A stretch of 14,017 nt of DNA from Alphaproteobacteria bacterium. GTDB lineage: Bacteria > Pseudomonadota > Alphaproteobacteria > GCA-2731375. The translations under genes and the position numbers were made by a program. A model generated the notes under the pieces. That model did not search any database. It was not told where the DNA came from and saw only the letters and a program-made list of their open reading frames with translations. Where the stretch lies: contig JASLMY010000126.1 in the NCBI GenBank assembly GCA_030746295.1, forward strand, positions 1 to 14,017, written 5' to 3'. Of this stretch, positions 1 through 6,743 are shown in pieces. Each line of letters begins with the position of its first letter. The stretch's first letter is position 1.

Positions 1-150
1 GCGTGCCGATGCCGGGTGGCGGGCGGCGACCGCTTCGCTCGGGCCGATGTCCGCGATCCGATCGCCTTCGATATAGAGCGCGCCCGGGTCGAAGATGCGA
101 AACTCCGGATCGACCGTCAGCACGATCGCGTCCTTGATCAGGATGCTCAT
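1..150 (-). CDS. ATZ/TRZ-like amidohydrolase, N-terminal fragment (runs off left edge)
   Basis: The first 50 residues of a protein that continues beyond base 1. It starts MSILIKDAIVLTVDPEF and continues with an ALYIEGDRIADIGPS segment. This is the N-terminal beta-sandwich typical of amidohydrolases of the cytosine deaminase / S-adenosylhomocysteine deaminase / TrzA-AtzB type, where the strand pattern 'I.I.....T.D......G.. I.G.rI..iG' precedes the HxH metal-binding barrel. The barrel lies outside the window, so no catalytic residue can be seen and the substrate is unknown. The start is set by a perfect AGGAGG (bases 156-161) five bases upstream. It is the last gene of an apparent minus-strand operon, 47 bases after the methyltransferase-like gene. 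A dihydroorotase-type N-terminus is possible but less likely. The family call is fairly sure; the specific function is open. Confidence 0.75.
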   Translation of the reverse strand, partial: MSILIKDAIVLTVDPEFRIFDPGALYIEGDRIADIGPSEAVAARHPASAR

Positions 151-197
151 GCTTGCCTCCTCTTTGTCTCGCATCGGATCGTCGCACGACGCTCCAT

Positions 198-707
198 TCA
201 ATCTTTCGCGCGGTATGGCGTCAATCGCGGCAGCCAGCGTGGTACCTCGCGCTTGTAGTCGGCGTAGGCCCTGCCGAACCGCTTCTTCAACTGAGGCTCC
301 TCCGAAAAGCGGAAGTAGATCGTGTTGACGACGACGAAGACGACCATCCAGGCGAGGATCGGGTAGGACTGGAGAAGAATGGCCTCGGCGGTGAGGAACA
401 GGTTGACCCCGATGAGCATTGGATTTCGGACGTAGCGGTAGGGCCCCTGAACAATGAAGTTCTTGATCGGCTGCCAGGGGGCCGGAGTCCCGCCGCCGCC
501 CTTCGAGACGAAGAGCCGCACGGTCCATGCCATGAGGATGAGCCCGGCAGCGGCGAACCCGACCCCCGTCAGCCATGGAATCGCCGATGCCGGTGGAAAA
601 CTCGCGGCTTGGGTGGTGTCTCGCGTAAACCAGACGATCGCCGCCGGCACATAAACGAGAGCCGTGCCGGGTAGGATGATCACTGCCTTGAGGGTCGGGA
701 GGTTCAC
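198..707 (-). CDS. isoprenylcysteine carboxyl methyltransferase (ICMT)/PEMT-family membrane protein
   Basis: A 169-residue integral membrane protein of the ICMT/phospholipid methyltransferase-like family. These enzymes methylate small molecules, lipids or carboxylates using S-adenosylmethionine; the bacterial substrates are mostly unknown. The hydrophobic segments lie at about residues 8-27, 44-67, 97-113 and 116-132. The family signature is present: GPYRYVRNPMLIGV at 88-101, then the EE pair at 136-137 and the FGRAYADYKREVPRW region at 144-158, which together form the cofactor and substrate pocket in known members. The frame stays open far upstream, but that part is a low-complexity Arg/Ser-rich shadow of the neighbouring gene. 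I chose the GTG at 707, seven bases after GAGGTG, and it begins immediately before the conserved part. It lies 25 bases after the CMD-like gene and is probably cotranscribed with it. Confidence 0.82.
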   Translation of the reverse strand: MNLPTLKAVIILPGTALVYVPAAIVWFTRDTTQAASFPPASAIPWLTGVGFAAAGLILMAWTVRLFVSKGGGGTPAPWQPIKNFIVQGPYRYVRNPMLIGVNLFLTAEAILLQSYPILAWMVVFVVVNTIYFRFSEEPQLKKRFGRAYADYKREVPRWLPRLTPYRAKD

Positions 708-732
708 CAAGCACCTCGGCTCTGGGCGGGCC

Positions 733-1494
733 TCATTCGAGCGCGTCGTGGAACGCGGAGAGCGCGTTGAGCGCCCGCGGGAACCCGGCATAGGGGGCCG
801 TTTGCATGATGACCTCGACGATCTCTTGCCGATTGAGACCGATGTTGAGGGCCGAGCGGGCGAACTTGGCCAGTTGGACGAGATGGTGGATGGCGGTGAA
901 GGCGGCCACGGTGCAGACCATGCGTTGACGGTGGTCGAGGTCCGGGCGGCCCCAAATCTCGCCATAGCCATAGGCGATCGCCGTCGGGTAGAGAGACGCC
1001 GTCGTCGCATTGCCAGGCGCGGCGTAGCCCCGTTCGGCCCGATCACCGTGTAGGGCATGCATGGTCTCCCGTCCCAACGCCATCAATGCCTCGGCGTCCA
1101 GGTCCGGCATCTCCGTGTCCGGTACGACGATGCCCTTTTCGGCAAAGACCTCGTTGGCGAGCGCAAGCGCGTTCAAAACCGTGGGAAAGCCGGAGTAGAT
1201 GCCGCAATGGATGAAGACCTCCTGGATGGTGCGCGGCGGTGTGCCGATGTGCAAGGCGGCGCCGATATAGCGCCTGAGCTGCGGCAGGCGCTGCACGGAC
1301 GTCAGGGTTGCGAGCACGGCCAGCATGCGGTCTTCGAGCGCCAAACCGGGTCGTGCCCAGATAGAGCCCCAGACGAGTTCCTCCGCCAAGCGGTCAAGGC
1401 CCGGCGCCAGTTCCGTTTCGGGGCTGTTGGCGGGGAAGCCGAGCTGTTCCCGGATCGCCGCCCCGGAGAGCCGTAACGCTTCGCGCGTGGTCAT
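733..1494 (-). CDS. carboxymuconolactone decarboxylase-like protein with two tandem CMD domains
   Basis: A 253-residue all-helical protein with two copies of the carboxymuconolactone decarboxylase (CMD/AhpD-like) fold, at about residues 35-120 and 170-250. The copies align: R-x-L/V-x-x-x-x-A-x-x-T-(A/S) and the helix ending Y-(S/A)-G-F-P-(T/R)-(V/A)-L-N-AL occur in both (100-110 and 235-245). The AhpD CxxC peroxidatic motif is absent; only single Cys97 and Cys194 are seen, so a peroxidase role is unlikely. Family members act in protocatechuate/catechol ring-cleavage pathways, but many are of unknown function. The frame also has an ATG at 1542 without a ribosome site. I prefer 1494, preceded by AGGA about ten bases away. 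It is the first gene of a minus-strand operon and is divergent from the barrel protein gene at 1584. The family is certain; the reaction is not known. Confidence 0.85.
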   Translation of the reverse strand: MTTREALRLSGAAIREQLGFPANSPETELAPGLDRLAEELVWGSIWARPGLALEDRMLAVLATLTSVQRLPQLRRYIGAALHIGTPPRTIQEVFIHCGIYSGFPTVLNALALANEVFAEKGIVVPDTEMPDLDAEALMALGRETMHALHGDRAERGYAAPGNATTASLYPTAIAYGYGEIWGRPDLDHRQRMVCTVAAFTAIHHLVQLAKFARSALNIGLNRQEIVEVIMQTAPYAGFPRALNALSAFHDALE

Positions 1495-1536
1495 GGCATG
1501 ATCATCCTGTGTTTGCCCTGGTCTAGCCGCGTCGCT

Positions 1537-1549
1537 GGCCATGTTGGCC
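1537..1549. promoter_or_regulatory. short perfect inverted repeat in the divergent intergenic region
   Basis: GGCCA-TGT-TGGCC is a perfect 5+5 inverted repeat midway between two divergent genes (starts at 1494 on minus and 1584 on plus). Its place fits an operator for a regulator acting on both operons, but it is short and GC-rich, so chance is a real alternative. No convincing -35/-10 pair was found on either strand here. Confidence 0.2.
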
Positions 1550-1583
1550 GCAAGAAGGCATCCTAACGCCGGGAGAAGAGCCC

Positions 1584-2315
1584 ATGGAGTCCACGAGCAC
1601 GATCATCGAGCGGCCGCTGTTGCTGCTGGTGCAAGCCAACGTCGAGGCGCGCCACGAGCAGGCCTTCAACGCCTGGTACTACCATCACGTCCCGGCCTTG
1701 CTGGAGATCCCGGGCTATCGCTGGGGGCGCCGCTATCAAGGCGTGGTCGGCGAGACCAAGTACCTCGCCTTGTACGAAATCGAGGATGCCGGGTGCCTGG
1801 AGCTCCTGATCGGCGCGGACGCGGACAAGCGCCACGCCACCGCCAACGCCGAGTTTGCGAAGTTCGAAGAGCTGCAGGGTGTGGGCGACGTGCGCATCAA
1901 CGTCTATCAGCAGCTCTCGGGCAGCCACCTCGGCAATCCCCTGCTGAAGGGCGACCTGCCGCTGAGTGCGGTGATGGTCGACTGCGTGGTGCCGGAGGAA
2001 GAGGCCGCGTTCAACGCCTGGTACGACCGCTCGCACGTCCCCAACCTGGTGCAGATCCCGGGCTACGCCTCCGGCGCCCGCTTTCAACTGCTCGACCACC
2101 CGGCGCTCGAGTGGCTGGGCATGGGGCCGAAATACCTCGCCCTCTACGAGTTCGACAGCCTGGACTGCCTGACGAGCCTCGCCAACCCGGAAACCATGTG
2201 CCCGGAAGCCAAGGACGAGCTGGGGCGCTGGATGGACTACGGGGCACCGCTGGTCGACAACATGTCGTGGAACGTCTACCGCCCGATCGCCAAGCACTGG
2301 CGGCTCGACGATTGA
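1584..2315 (+). CDS. internally duplicated dimeric alpha/beta-barrel (EthD-like) protein
   Basis: A 243-residue soluble protein made of two homologous halves. The first half carries FNAWYYHHVPALLEIPGY (residues 28-45) and KYLALYEI (59-66). The second repeats FNAWYDRSHVPNLVQIPGY (143-161) and KYLALYEF (183-190). This is the pattern of the ferredoxin-like dimeric alpha/beta-barrel group (EthD/Dabb-like), in which two such units pack into one barrel, so a single chain here could form the complete barrel alone. The matched His of each half (H35 and H151, in HVP) and the preceding Trp-Tyr are candidate active-site residues. Relatives are often encoded beside aromatic or polyketide-type degradation genes as small isomerases, lyases or oxygenases. 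It starts an apparent operon with the iron-ADH-like gene. The start is set by GGGAGA eight bases upstream. The fold is fairly sure; the reaction is unknown. Confidence 0.75.
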   Translation: MESTSTIIERPLLLLVQANVEARHEQAFNAWYYHHVPALLEIPGYRWGRRYQGVVGETKYLALYEIEDAGCLELLIGADADKRHATANAEFAKFEELQGVGDVRINVYQQLSGSHLGNPLLKGDLPLSAVMVDCVVPEEEAAFNAWYDRSHVPNLVQIPGYASGARFQLLDHPALEWLGMGPKYLALYEFDSLDCLTSLANPETMCPEAKDELGRWMDYGAPLVDNMSWNVYRPIAKHWRLDD

Positions 2316-2352
2316 GCGCGTTCCGAAGCCGAGCCGCCGCCTGCGGAATTGT

Positions 2353-2368
2353 TGCCGCGGGCGCGGCA
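2353..2368. other. GC-rich hairpin between two plus-strand genes
   Basis: TGCCGCG-GG-CGCGGCA is a perfect 7+7 inverted repeat in the 114-base gap between the barrel protein and the iron-ADH-like gene. There is no following T-run. It could attenuate transcription or protect an mRNA end, or it could be chance in GC-rich DNA. Confidence 0.25.
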
Positions 2369-2429
2369 GGCTACGCTGACGGCTGAACTGACGATCGTCC
2401 GGGGATTGTCCGGCAAGGGGAGGGGAACG

Positions 2430-3605
2430 ATGGTGCAGGCCGGTCGGGTCAATTTCAGCCGCATGGAATCGGTCACCTTCGGTCGGCCGGCGGCCGAGGC
2501 GGTAGCGGACGAAGCGCGCAAGCTGGGCGCCAACCGCGTCTTCCTCATGGTCTCCAACACGCTGAACAACAAGACGGACGAAATCGAGACGGTCCGCCGG
2601 GCGCTGGGCAACCTCTCCTGCGGCAGCTTCGATGCCATGTCTCCGCATACGCCCCGAGCGGACGTCATCGCCGCGACCAAGGCCGCGCGCGAGGCCGGCG
2701 CCGATCTGATCGTCACCATCGGCGGCGGCTCCATCACCGACGGCGCCAAGGCGGTGATGCTGTGCCTCGCCAACGACATCGACACGGGCGAAGGCATGGA
2801 CGCGCTGCGTCCCGTCCCCGGGCCGGACGGCGCGCTCGGCCCGCCGGGAAGCGTCAAGGCACCGACGATCAAGCAGATTACCGTGCCGACGACGCTGTCG
2901 GGCGGCGAGTTCAGCGCGATCTCCGGCGTCACCGACGAGCGCAGCCGAGTAAAGGAGCTGATCCGCCATCCCGACATCATCCCGCACGCCGTCGTTCTGG
3001 ACCCGCGGGTGACCGTGCACACGCCGGAATGGCTGTGGCTGTCGACCGGCATTCGAGCGGTCGACCATTGCGTCGAGGGCACCTGTGCCCGGCAAGCCAA
3101 CGCCTATGGCGACGCCCAGGCCCTGCAAGGCCTGAAGCTGTTGTCGAGCGGCCTGCCCCGGGTGAAGGCCGACCCGAGCGACCTCGACGCCCGGCTCGAC
3201 TGCCAGATGGGCACCTGGCTTTCCATGGCGCCGCTGGCCGCCGGCACGCCGATGGGTGCCAGCCACGGCATCGGCTATGTGCTGGGCGCCGTCTTCGACC
3301 TGCCCCACGGCTACACCTCCTGCATCATGCTGCCGGCGGTAATGCGCTGGAACAAGCAGGCGAACGCGGACCGCCAGGAGCTTGTCGCCGCCGCCCTGGG
3401 CCATCCGGGCGAGGACGCCGGCGACCTGCTGGACAGGTTCATCGGCGGTCTCGGCATGCCGCGCAGTCTCGGCGCGGTGGACATCGGGCGCGAGCACTTC
3501 GAGCGGATCGCCGAGCAAGCGATGGGCACGCCCTGGGTGCCGCTGAACCCGCGCCCCATCGACGGCCCGGCCCAGGTGATGGAGATCCTGGAGCTCGCGG
3601 CTTAG
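2430..3605 (+). CDS. iron-containing alcohol dehydrogenase family, maleylacetate reductase-like
   Basis: A 391-residue group III (iron-type) dehydrogenase. Family members reduce or oxidise alcohols, or reduce maleylacetate at the end of aromatic degradation pathways, with NAD(P)H. Visible are the dinucleotide-binding GGGS (98-101), VPTTLSGGE-FS (152-162), the H213-containing helix AVDHCVEG (210-217), and GASHGIGYVLG / DLPHGYTSCIMLP with H279 and H293 spaced 14 apart as in FucO-like enzymes. The metal-ligand Asp expected four residues before H213 is Arg209. Maleylacetate reductases also deviate at this place, which favours a metal-independent reductase of that kind. The frame is open from 2349; the true start is the ATG at 2430, six bases after GGAGG (2419-2423). 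It lies upstream of a PhyH dioxygenase with a 73-base gap. A hydroxyacid-oxoacid transhydrogenase or another alcohol dehydrogenase is the alternative. Confidence 0.85.
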   Translation: MVQAGRVNFSRMESVTFGRPAAEAVADEARKLGANRVFLMVSNTLNNKTDEIETVRRALGNLSCGSFDAMSPHTPRADVIAATKAAREAGADLIVTIGGGSITDGAKAVMLCLANDIDTGEGMDALRPVPGPDGALGPPGSVKAPTIKQITVPTTLSGGEFSAISGVTDERSRVKELIRHPDIIPHAVVLDPRVTVHTPEWLWLSTGIRAVDHCVEGTCARQANAYGDAQALQGLKLLSSGLPRVKADPSDLDARLDCQMGTWLSMAPLAAGTPMGASHGIGYVLGAVFDLPHGYTSCIMLPAVMRWNKQANADRQELVAAALGHPGEDAGDLLDRFIGGLGMPRSLGAVDIGREHFERIAEQAMGTPWVPLNPRPIDGPAQVMEILELAA

Positions 3606-3636
3606 AGCATGATTTCCCCAAATGGAATCAAGTTCT
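3604..3636. repeat. imperfect palindromic element beginning AGAGCATGAT
   Basis: The left arm AGAGCATGATTTCC pairs imperfectly with the right arm GGAATCAAGTTCT around CCAAAT. The element overlaps the stop codon of the iron-ADH-like gene. The AGAGCATGAT terminus resembles the ends of dispersed palindromic repeats I know from alphaproteobacterial genomes, but only one copy is seen here. It may also weaken or stop transcription before the PhyH gene. Confidence 0.45.
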
Positions 3637-3678
3637 AGGCGCCGGCCGCGCAACGACCGACCTGAAAGTGGGGATGAG

Positions 3679-4542
3679 ATGAGCACGGGCCTCAAACGCG
3701 CCATCACCGAAGACGAGATCCGCACTTACGAGACAGACGGCGTGGTCCTCCTCGAGGGGCTCTTCGACGAGCACTGGCTCGATATGGCGCGCCGGGCAAT
3801 CGAGGCCGACATGGCCCGACCCAGCGCGATGTGGAAGGACATCAACCGTGGCGGCAGCGGCAACTTCTTCGGCGATACCTTCGTCTGGGCGCACGAGGCC
3901 GGGTTCCGGAGCTTCCTCCATGGCTCGCCTGCGGCCGAGATCACGGCGACGATCATGCGCTCGGTCAAGGTCAACCTCTTCTTCGACCAGATCCTGGTGA
4001 AGGAGCCGGGCACCAGCACGCCGACGATCTGGCACCACGACCAGCCGTTCTGGCCGGTCGCCGGCGACCAGGTCTGCACGCTTTGGCTGGCGCTCGACCC
4101 GGTGACGGCGGCGAGCGGGGCGGTGGAATACGTCAAGGGCTCGCACCGCTGGGGCCAGCGCTTCAAGGCCGAAAGCTTCGATGCCGGCGAGGACTACGGC
4201 GAGGACCTGCCGCCGATCCCGGATATCGAGGCGATGCGCGGCGAGCTCGAGTTCGCGCAGTTCGAGATGGCGCCCGGCGACTGCACGCTGCACCAGGGCC
4301 TGACCGTGCACTGGGCGCCCGGCAACAGCACCGACGACGTCCGCCGGCGCGCCTATGTCAGCCGCTGGGCCGGCGACGATGCGACCTACTATCCCCGGCC
4401 CCGAATCCAGAAGATGCTCTACGACCCCCAGCTCACCGCCGGCGGCCCGCTCGACTCCGAGCTCTGGCCGGTGCTGTGGCCGCGCCCGGACCGCCTGGAG
4501 CGGCCGAGCCGCCCGCCCGACCCCCGGCCGGCGAGCGGCTAG
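3679..4542 (+). CDS. phytanoyl-CoA dioxygenase (PhyH) family Fe(II)/2-oxoglutarate oxygenase
   Basis: A 287-residue cytoplasmic oxygenase. PhyH enzymes hydroxylate or otherwise oxidise small acids, CoA esters, halogenated or natural-product substrates using iron, oxygen and 2-oxoglutarate. The N-terminal ITEDEIRTYETDGVVLLEGL (9-28) is the usual opening. The iron facial triad is H119-x-D121 in WHHDQPFW and H211 in LTVHWAPGNST. R223/R224 (VRRRAY), about 12 residues on, is placed to bind the 2-oxoglutarate carboxylate. The double-stranded beta-helix core is therefore intact and the enzyme is probably active. The C-terminus after about 270 is Pro/Arg-rich and probably disordered. The frame is open from 3622, but the ATG at 3679 fits the family N-terminus and follows GGGGATGAG. 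It is the last gene of the plus-strand group, and its stop is 12 bases from the convergent membrane gene. The family is certain; the substrate is unknown. Confidence 0.88.
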   Translation: MSTGLKRAITEDEIRTYETDGVVLLEGLFDEHWLDMARRAIEADMARPSAMWKDINRGGSGNFFGDTFVWAHEAGFRSFLHGSPAAEITATIMRSVKVNLFFDQILVKEPGTSTPTIWHHDQPFWPVAGDQVCTLWLALDPVTAASGAVEYVKGSHRWGQRFKAESFDAGEDYGEDLPPIPDIEAMRGELEFAQFEMAPGDCTLHQGLTVHWAPGNSTDDVRRRAYVSRWAGDDATYYPRPRIQKMLYDPQLTAGGPLDSELWPVLWPRPDRLERPSRPPDPRPASG

Positions 4543-4554
4543 GGGACGCTGGCG

Positions 4555-5190
4555 TCAGCGGCTGGGCAGACCATCGTCGCCGCCTTCCGGGGAAGGCTGG
4601 ACGATCCGTTGATGGACCCGAAAGAACCCCAGCCAATAGGCGGCGAGAAAACACAGCTCGGAGAGCTCCTCGCCCCATTTCGCCGAACTCACGGCGATGA
4701 TGGCGCTGGCGTCGTAAAATTCGCCGTCGCTGATTTCAAAGATGATGTAAAGGCATTGAAAGATATATCCGATGCCGAACAGGCGTTTGATCTCGCTGTC
4801 CGGGCCGACGTATCCGTAGACGGTGTGGAGCACCCAGGCGGTCGCCAAGAGTAGTACGATCTTCGGATAGTCGTCGTTGATCCTCCAGTTTGCCTCGACC
4901 CATTCGTGCCCCGCCATGGCTTCGTCGATCGCCAACATCGACAGAACGACGCAGCCCGCGAGCCAAAACACGACCCCGCCCTTCCGACGTGAAGGGGAAA
5001 GCGCCGTGAGCAAGAACAAGACGCTGCACATCCACAAGAGCCCGCCGGTGAAATACTCGATCGGCGCTCTCTCTCTCCAGGGCTCGATGTCGCTCGACGC
5101 CTGGGCGAGCATGGCGCTAGCGACGAAGCATGCGATGAATGCCCAAGGCATCACGGCGACGAGGCCGTTTCGGTCCAATTTCAGCGACAT
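4555..5190 (-). CDS. multipass membrane protein of unknown function
   Basis: A 211-residue hydrophobic protein that I do not recognise. Predicted membrane segments lie at about residues 10-30, 46-64, 73-88, 110-129, 137-152 and 175-190. A short charged loop, DEAMAGHEWVEANWRINDD (89-107), falls between the third and fourth segments, and a tail rich in Pro, Gly and Asp follows the last. Acidic and His residues at membrane edges (D89, E90, H95, E152) could form a polar site, but no known motif is complete. Parts of the gene are less GC-rich than its neighbours. The start at 5190 is supported by AGGAG about ten bases upstream. It lies 39 bases after the TetR gene on the same strand and may share its transcript, which would make it an accessory target of that regulator. 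I see no signal peptide or enzyme signature. Confidence 0.65.
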   Translation of the reverse strand: MSLKLDRNGLVAVMPWAFIACFVASAMLAQASSDIEPWRERAPIEYFTGGLLWMCSVLFLLTALSPSRRKGGVVFWLAGCVVLSMLAIDEAMAGHEWVEANWRINDDYPKIVLLLATAWVLHTVYGYVGPDSEIKRLFGIGYIFQCLYIIFEISDGEFYDASAIIAVSSAKWGEELSELCFLAAYWLGFFRVHQRIVQPSPEGGDDGLPSR

Positions 5191-5229
5191 CTACCGTGCT
5201 CCTGCTTCTGGATCATTCTGAGACGGACT

Positions 5230-5817
5230 TCAGGCTTCGCGCCAGCGCAACCTCTGAAGGGCGGCCGCCGCGACTTCGTCGAAGCTGCCGATCGTGTCCT
5301 CGGTCTTGGCCCGTATCATCGCCCCTTCGAGGGTCGCGAAGAGAAGCCGTGCCTCGAGCTCGGGCGGCGCCACCAGATCGACCAGACCGTCGCGCACCGC
5401 GTCGCGGAGAAGCCGCGCGAGCCAGTCGGTATTGACCTCGAAGAACCGTCTGGCCTCGGCGGCGACCTCGTCCGGCAGAGAGGGGAGCTCAGCGCCGAGG
5501 ATGCCGCAGAGGCACATCCGACCTTCGCGGGCCAGCACCTCTCGAAAGAGCGAGACGAGCACCTCCAGTGTCCGCCGGGCGTCGGCGCCGTCGGCTTGAG
5601 CCTGCCGCAGCCGTTCTTGAAAGCGCTCGGTGTAGCGTCGGGCGACGGCGACGCCGAGGTCCGCCTTGGTCGGAAAGTGGTGGTGGATGCTGGGGCTGCG
5701 GATGCCGACCTCGGCCGCGATGTCCCGGTAGCTGAAGCCGTTGTAGCCGCGCAATTGCATCAGACGCTCGGCCGCGTCGATGATCCGCCCCCTCGTATCC
5801 TCGGTCGTTGTCACCAC
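5230..5817 (-). CDS. TetR/AcrR family transcriptional repressor
   Basis: A 195-residue regulator. The N-terminal DNA-binding domain is clear: RIIDAAERLMQLRGYNGFSY (11-30), RDIAAEVGIRSPSIHHHF (31-48) with the helix-turn-helix at about 29-50, then PTKADL. The ligand domain contains GRMCLCGILGAELPSLPDEV (99-118), a segment common in one TetR subgroup. Its Cys102/Cys104 lie close to where the electrophile-sensing Cys of NemR sits. The gene starts at a GTG (5817), seven bases after GGAG. It is divergent from the GST gene, and the region between holds two similar palindromes, so the likely job is repression of its own gene and of the GST/bicupin operon until an inducer or reactive electrophile arrives. 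The family is certain; the ligand and the redox role are inferred. Confidence 0.92.
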   Translation of the reverse strand: MVTTTEDTRGRIIDAAERLMQLRGYNGFSYRDIAAEVGIRSPSIHHHFPTKADLGVAVARRYTERFQERLRQAQADGADARRTLEVLVSLFREVLAREGRMCLCGILGAELPSLPDEVAAEARRFFEVNTDWLARLLRDAVRDGLVDLVAPPELEARLLFATLEGAMIRAKTEDTIGSFDEVAAAALQRLRWREA

Positions 5818-5885
5818 TATCGCACTCCGCCGTCGCCGACCGTACCAAGCCCCATGTTGGGCCGGCCATGACGCGATCGAACCCC

Positions 5886-5914
5886 TTGACCTCTACATCC
5901 AGCGTACCTATCTA
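5886..5914 (+). promoter_or_regulatory. candidate promoter for the GST/bicupin operon
   Basis: TTGACC (5886-5891) and TATCTA (5909-5914) are separated by 17 bases on the plus strand. The -35 is good and the -10 poor. Its -10 overlaps the left operator palindrome. The leader would be about 160 bases, so a promoter nearer the gene cannot be excluded. Confidence 0.25.
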
Positions 5915-5929
5915 CTGCTAGGTAGTCAA
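5901..5929 (-). promoter_or_regulatory. candidate promoter for the TetR gene
   Basis: On the minus strand, TTGACT (5924-5929) and TACGCT (5901-5906) are separated by 17 bases. The left operator palindrome lies between and over these elements, so a bound repressor would block polymerase, which fits autoregulation. Confidence 0.4.
5908..5925. promoter_or_regulatory. TetR operator, left copy
   Basis: CTATCTACTGCTAGGTAG is an imperfect palindrome that matches the right copy at 14 of 18 positions. It starts 23 bases before that copy, about two helical turns. It lies between the divergent TetR and GST genes and overlaps both candidate promoters. Confidence 0.5.
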
Positions 5930-5930
5930 T

Positions 5931-5948
5931 CTACCAAGTACTAGGTAG
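5931..5948. promoter_or_regulatory. TetR operator, right copy
   Basis: CTACCAAGTACTAGGTAG is an 18-base palindrome with a single mismatched pair (its arms CTACC and GGTAG are perfect). Its size and symmetry are typical of TetR-family operators, and it is the best candidate binding site for the adjacent regulator. Confidence 0.6.
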
Positions 5949-6082
5949 GTGAATAAGAAAGGCCCTATGCAGAGGAACATGATCGAGCGGGACCTTCCAG
6001 GTGTCGGCACCGTGGCGCGCGAGCAGCGCCGAGAAGTGGCGGCCCAGAGCGTGACCAGCAACCCCAACCGTGGAGACAGACC

Positions 6083-6697
6083 ATGAAGATCTACGAGTAT
6101 CGAGACTTTCCCAACCCGCGCCGGGTGCGGCTCTTCCTCGCCGAGAAAGGCATCGGCGATATCGACTTCCAGCAGGTCGATGTCACCGGGCGGGAGCACC
6201 GCAGCGAGCCCTTTCTCGCCAAGAACCCGTTCGCAGGCCTGCCGGTCCTCGAATTGGACGACGGCAGCTACCTCAGCGAGACGGTAGCGATCTGCCGTTA
6301 TTTCGAGGCGCGCCATCCGAGCCCGTCGCTCATGGGCCGGACGGCGGAAGAAGTGGCGCGCATCGAGATGTGGCAGCGACGCGCCGAGGAGACCCTCCTC
6401 AACCCGCTGCTCGCCTATTTCCATCACGCGACGCCGGGCCTCGGGCCGCTCGAAGCCTATCAGAACCGCGACTGGGGCCTGAAGAGCCGCGGCCAGGCGC
6501 TGGCCGCGCTGGCGATTTTCGACGACCAGCTGAAGCGGCACCCCTACCTCGCCGGCGAGGCGTTCTCGATCGCGGACATCACCGCGCTCTCCGCCCTGGA
6601 TCTCGGCCGCGCGCTGGACGTCGGGCTGCCGGAGGGACTCGACCATCTCCACGGCTGGTATGATCGCGTCTCCCGGCGAGCGAGTGCGGGCGCCTGA
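6083..6697 (+). CDS. glutathione S-transferase family protein
   Basis: A 204-residue two-domain GST. The N-terminal thioredoxin-like half has NPRRVRLFLAEKGI (11-24), the cis-Pro loop GLPVLELDDG (52-61) with P54, and LSETVAICRYFE (64-75) where S65-E66 would hold the gamma-glutamyl group of glutathione. The helical C-terminal half has the folding box FSIADIT (161-167). No Cys is at the usual omega/beta-class catalytic place; Ser/Tyr/Asn near residues 6-11 could activate the thiol. It probably conjugates glutathione to electrophiles or reduces glutathionyl adducts. The start at 6083 follows GGAGA. It is divergent from the TetR gene across the paired operators and precedes the bicupin by 46 bases, so both are probably under TetR control. 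The family is certain; the substrate is unknown. Confidence 0.9.
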   Translation: MKIYEYRDFPNPRRVRLFLAEKGIGDIDFQQVDVTGREHRSEPFLAKNPFAGLPVLELDDGSYLSETVAICRYFEARHPSPSLMGRTAEEVARIEMWQRRAEETLLNPLLAYFHHATPGLGPLEAYQNRDWGLKSRGQALAALAIFDDQLKRHPYLAGEAFSIADITALSALDLGRALDVGLPEGLDHLHGWYDRVSRRASAGA

Positions 6698-6743
6698 GAC
6701 GGACCGCATCGGTCAGCGGCCGATCGACAGAGGAGCGAAGACG

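Noticed and set aside
708..1058. N-terminal extension of the methyltransferase-like protein
   Set aside because: The extension is Arg/Ser/Pro-rich and overlaps the CMD-like gene in another frame; conserved sequence begins at the GTG at 707.
1563..3725. Very long minus-strand open frame (720 codons) opposite the barrel and iron-ADH-like genes
   Set aside because: It is antisense to two well-supported genes, is Arg/Gly/His-rich without any family motif, and is a usual effect of third-position GC bias.
3831..4700. Plus-strand open frame overlapping the PhyH gene and the membrane gene
   Set aside because: It is Arg/Ala/Gly-rich and out of frame with the intact PhyH active-site motifs.
5918..6709. 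Minus-strand open frame of 263 codons opposite the GST gene
   Set aside because: It has no motif and lies over a clear GST and the divergent promoter/operator region.
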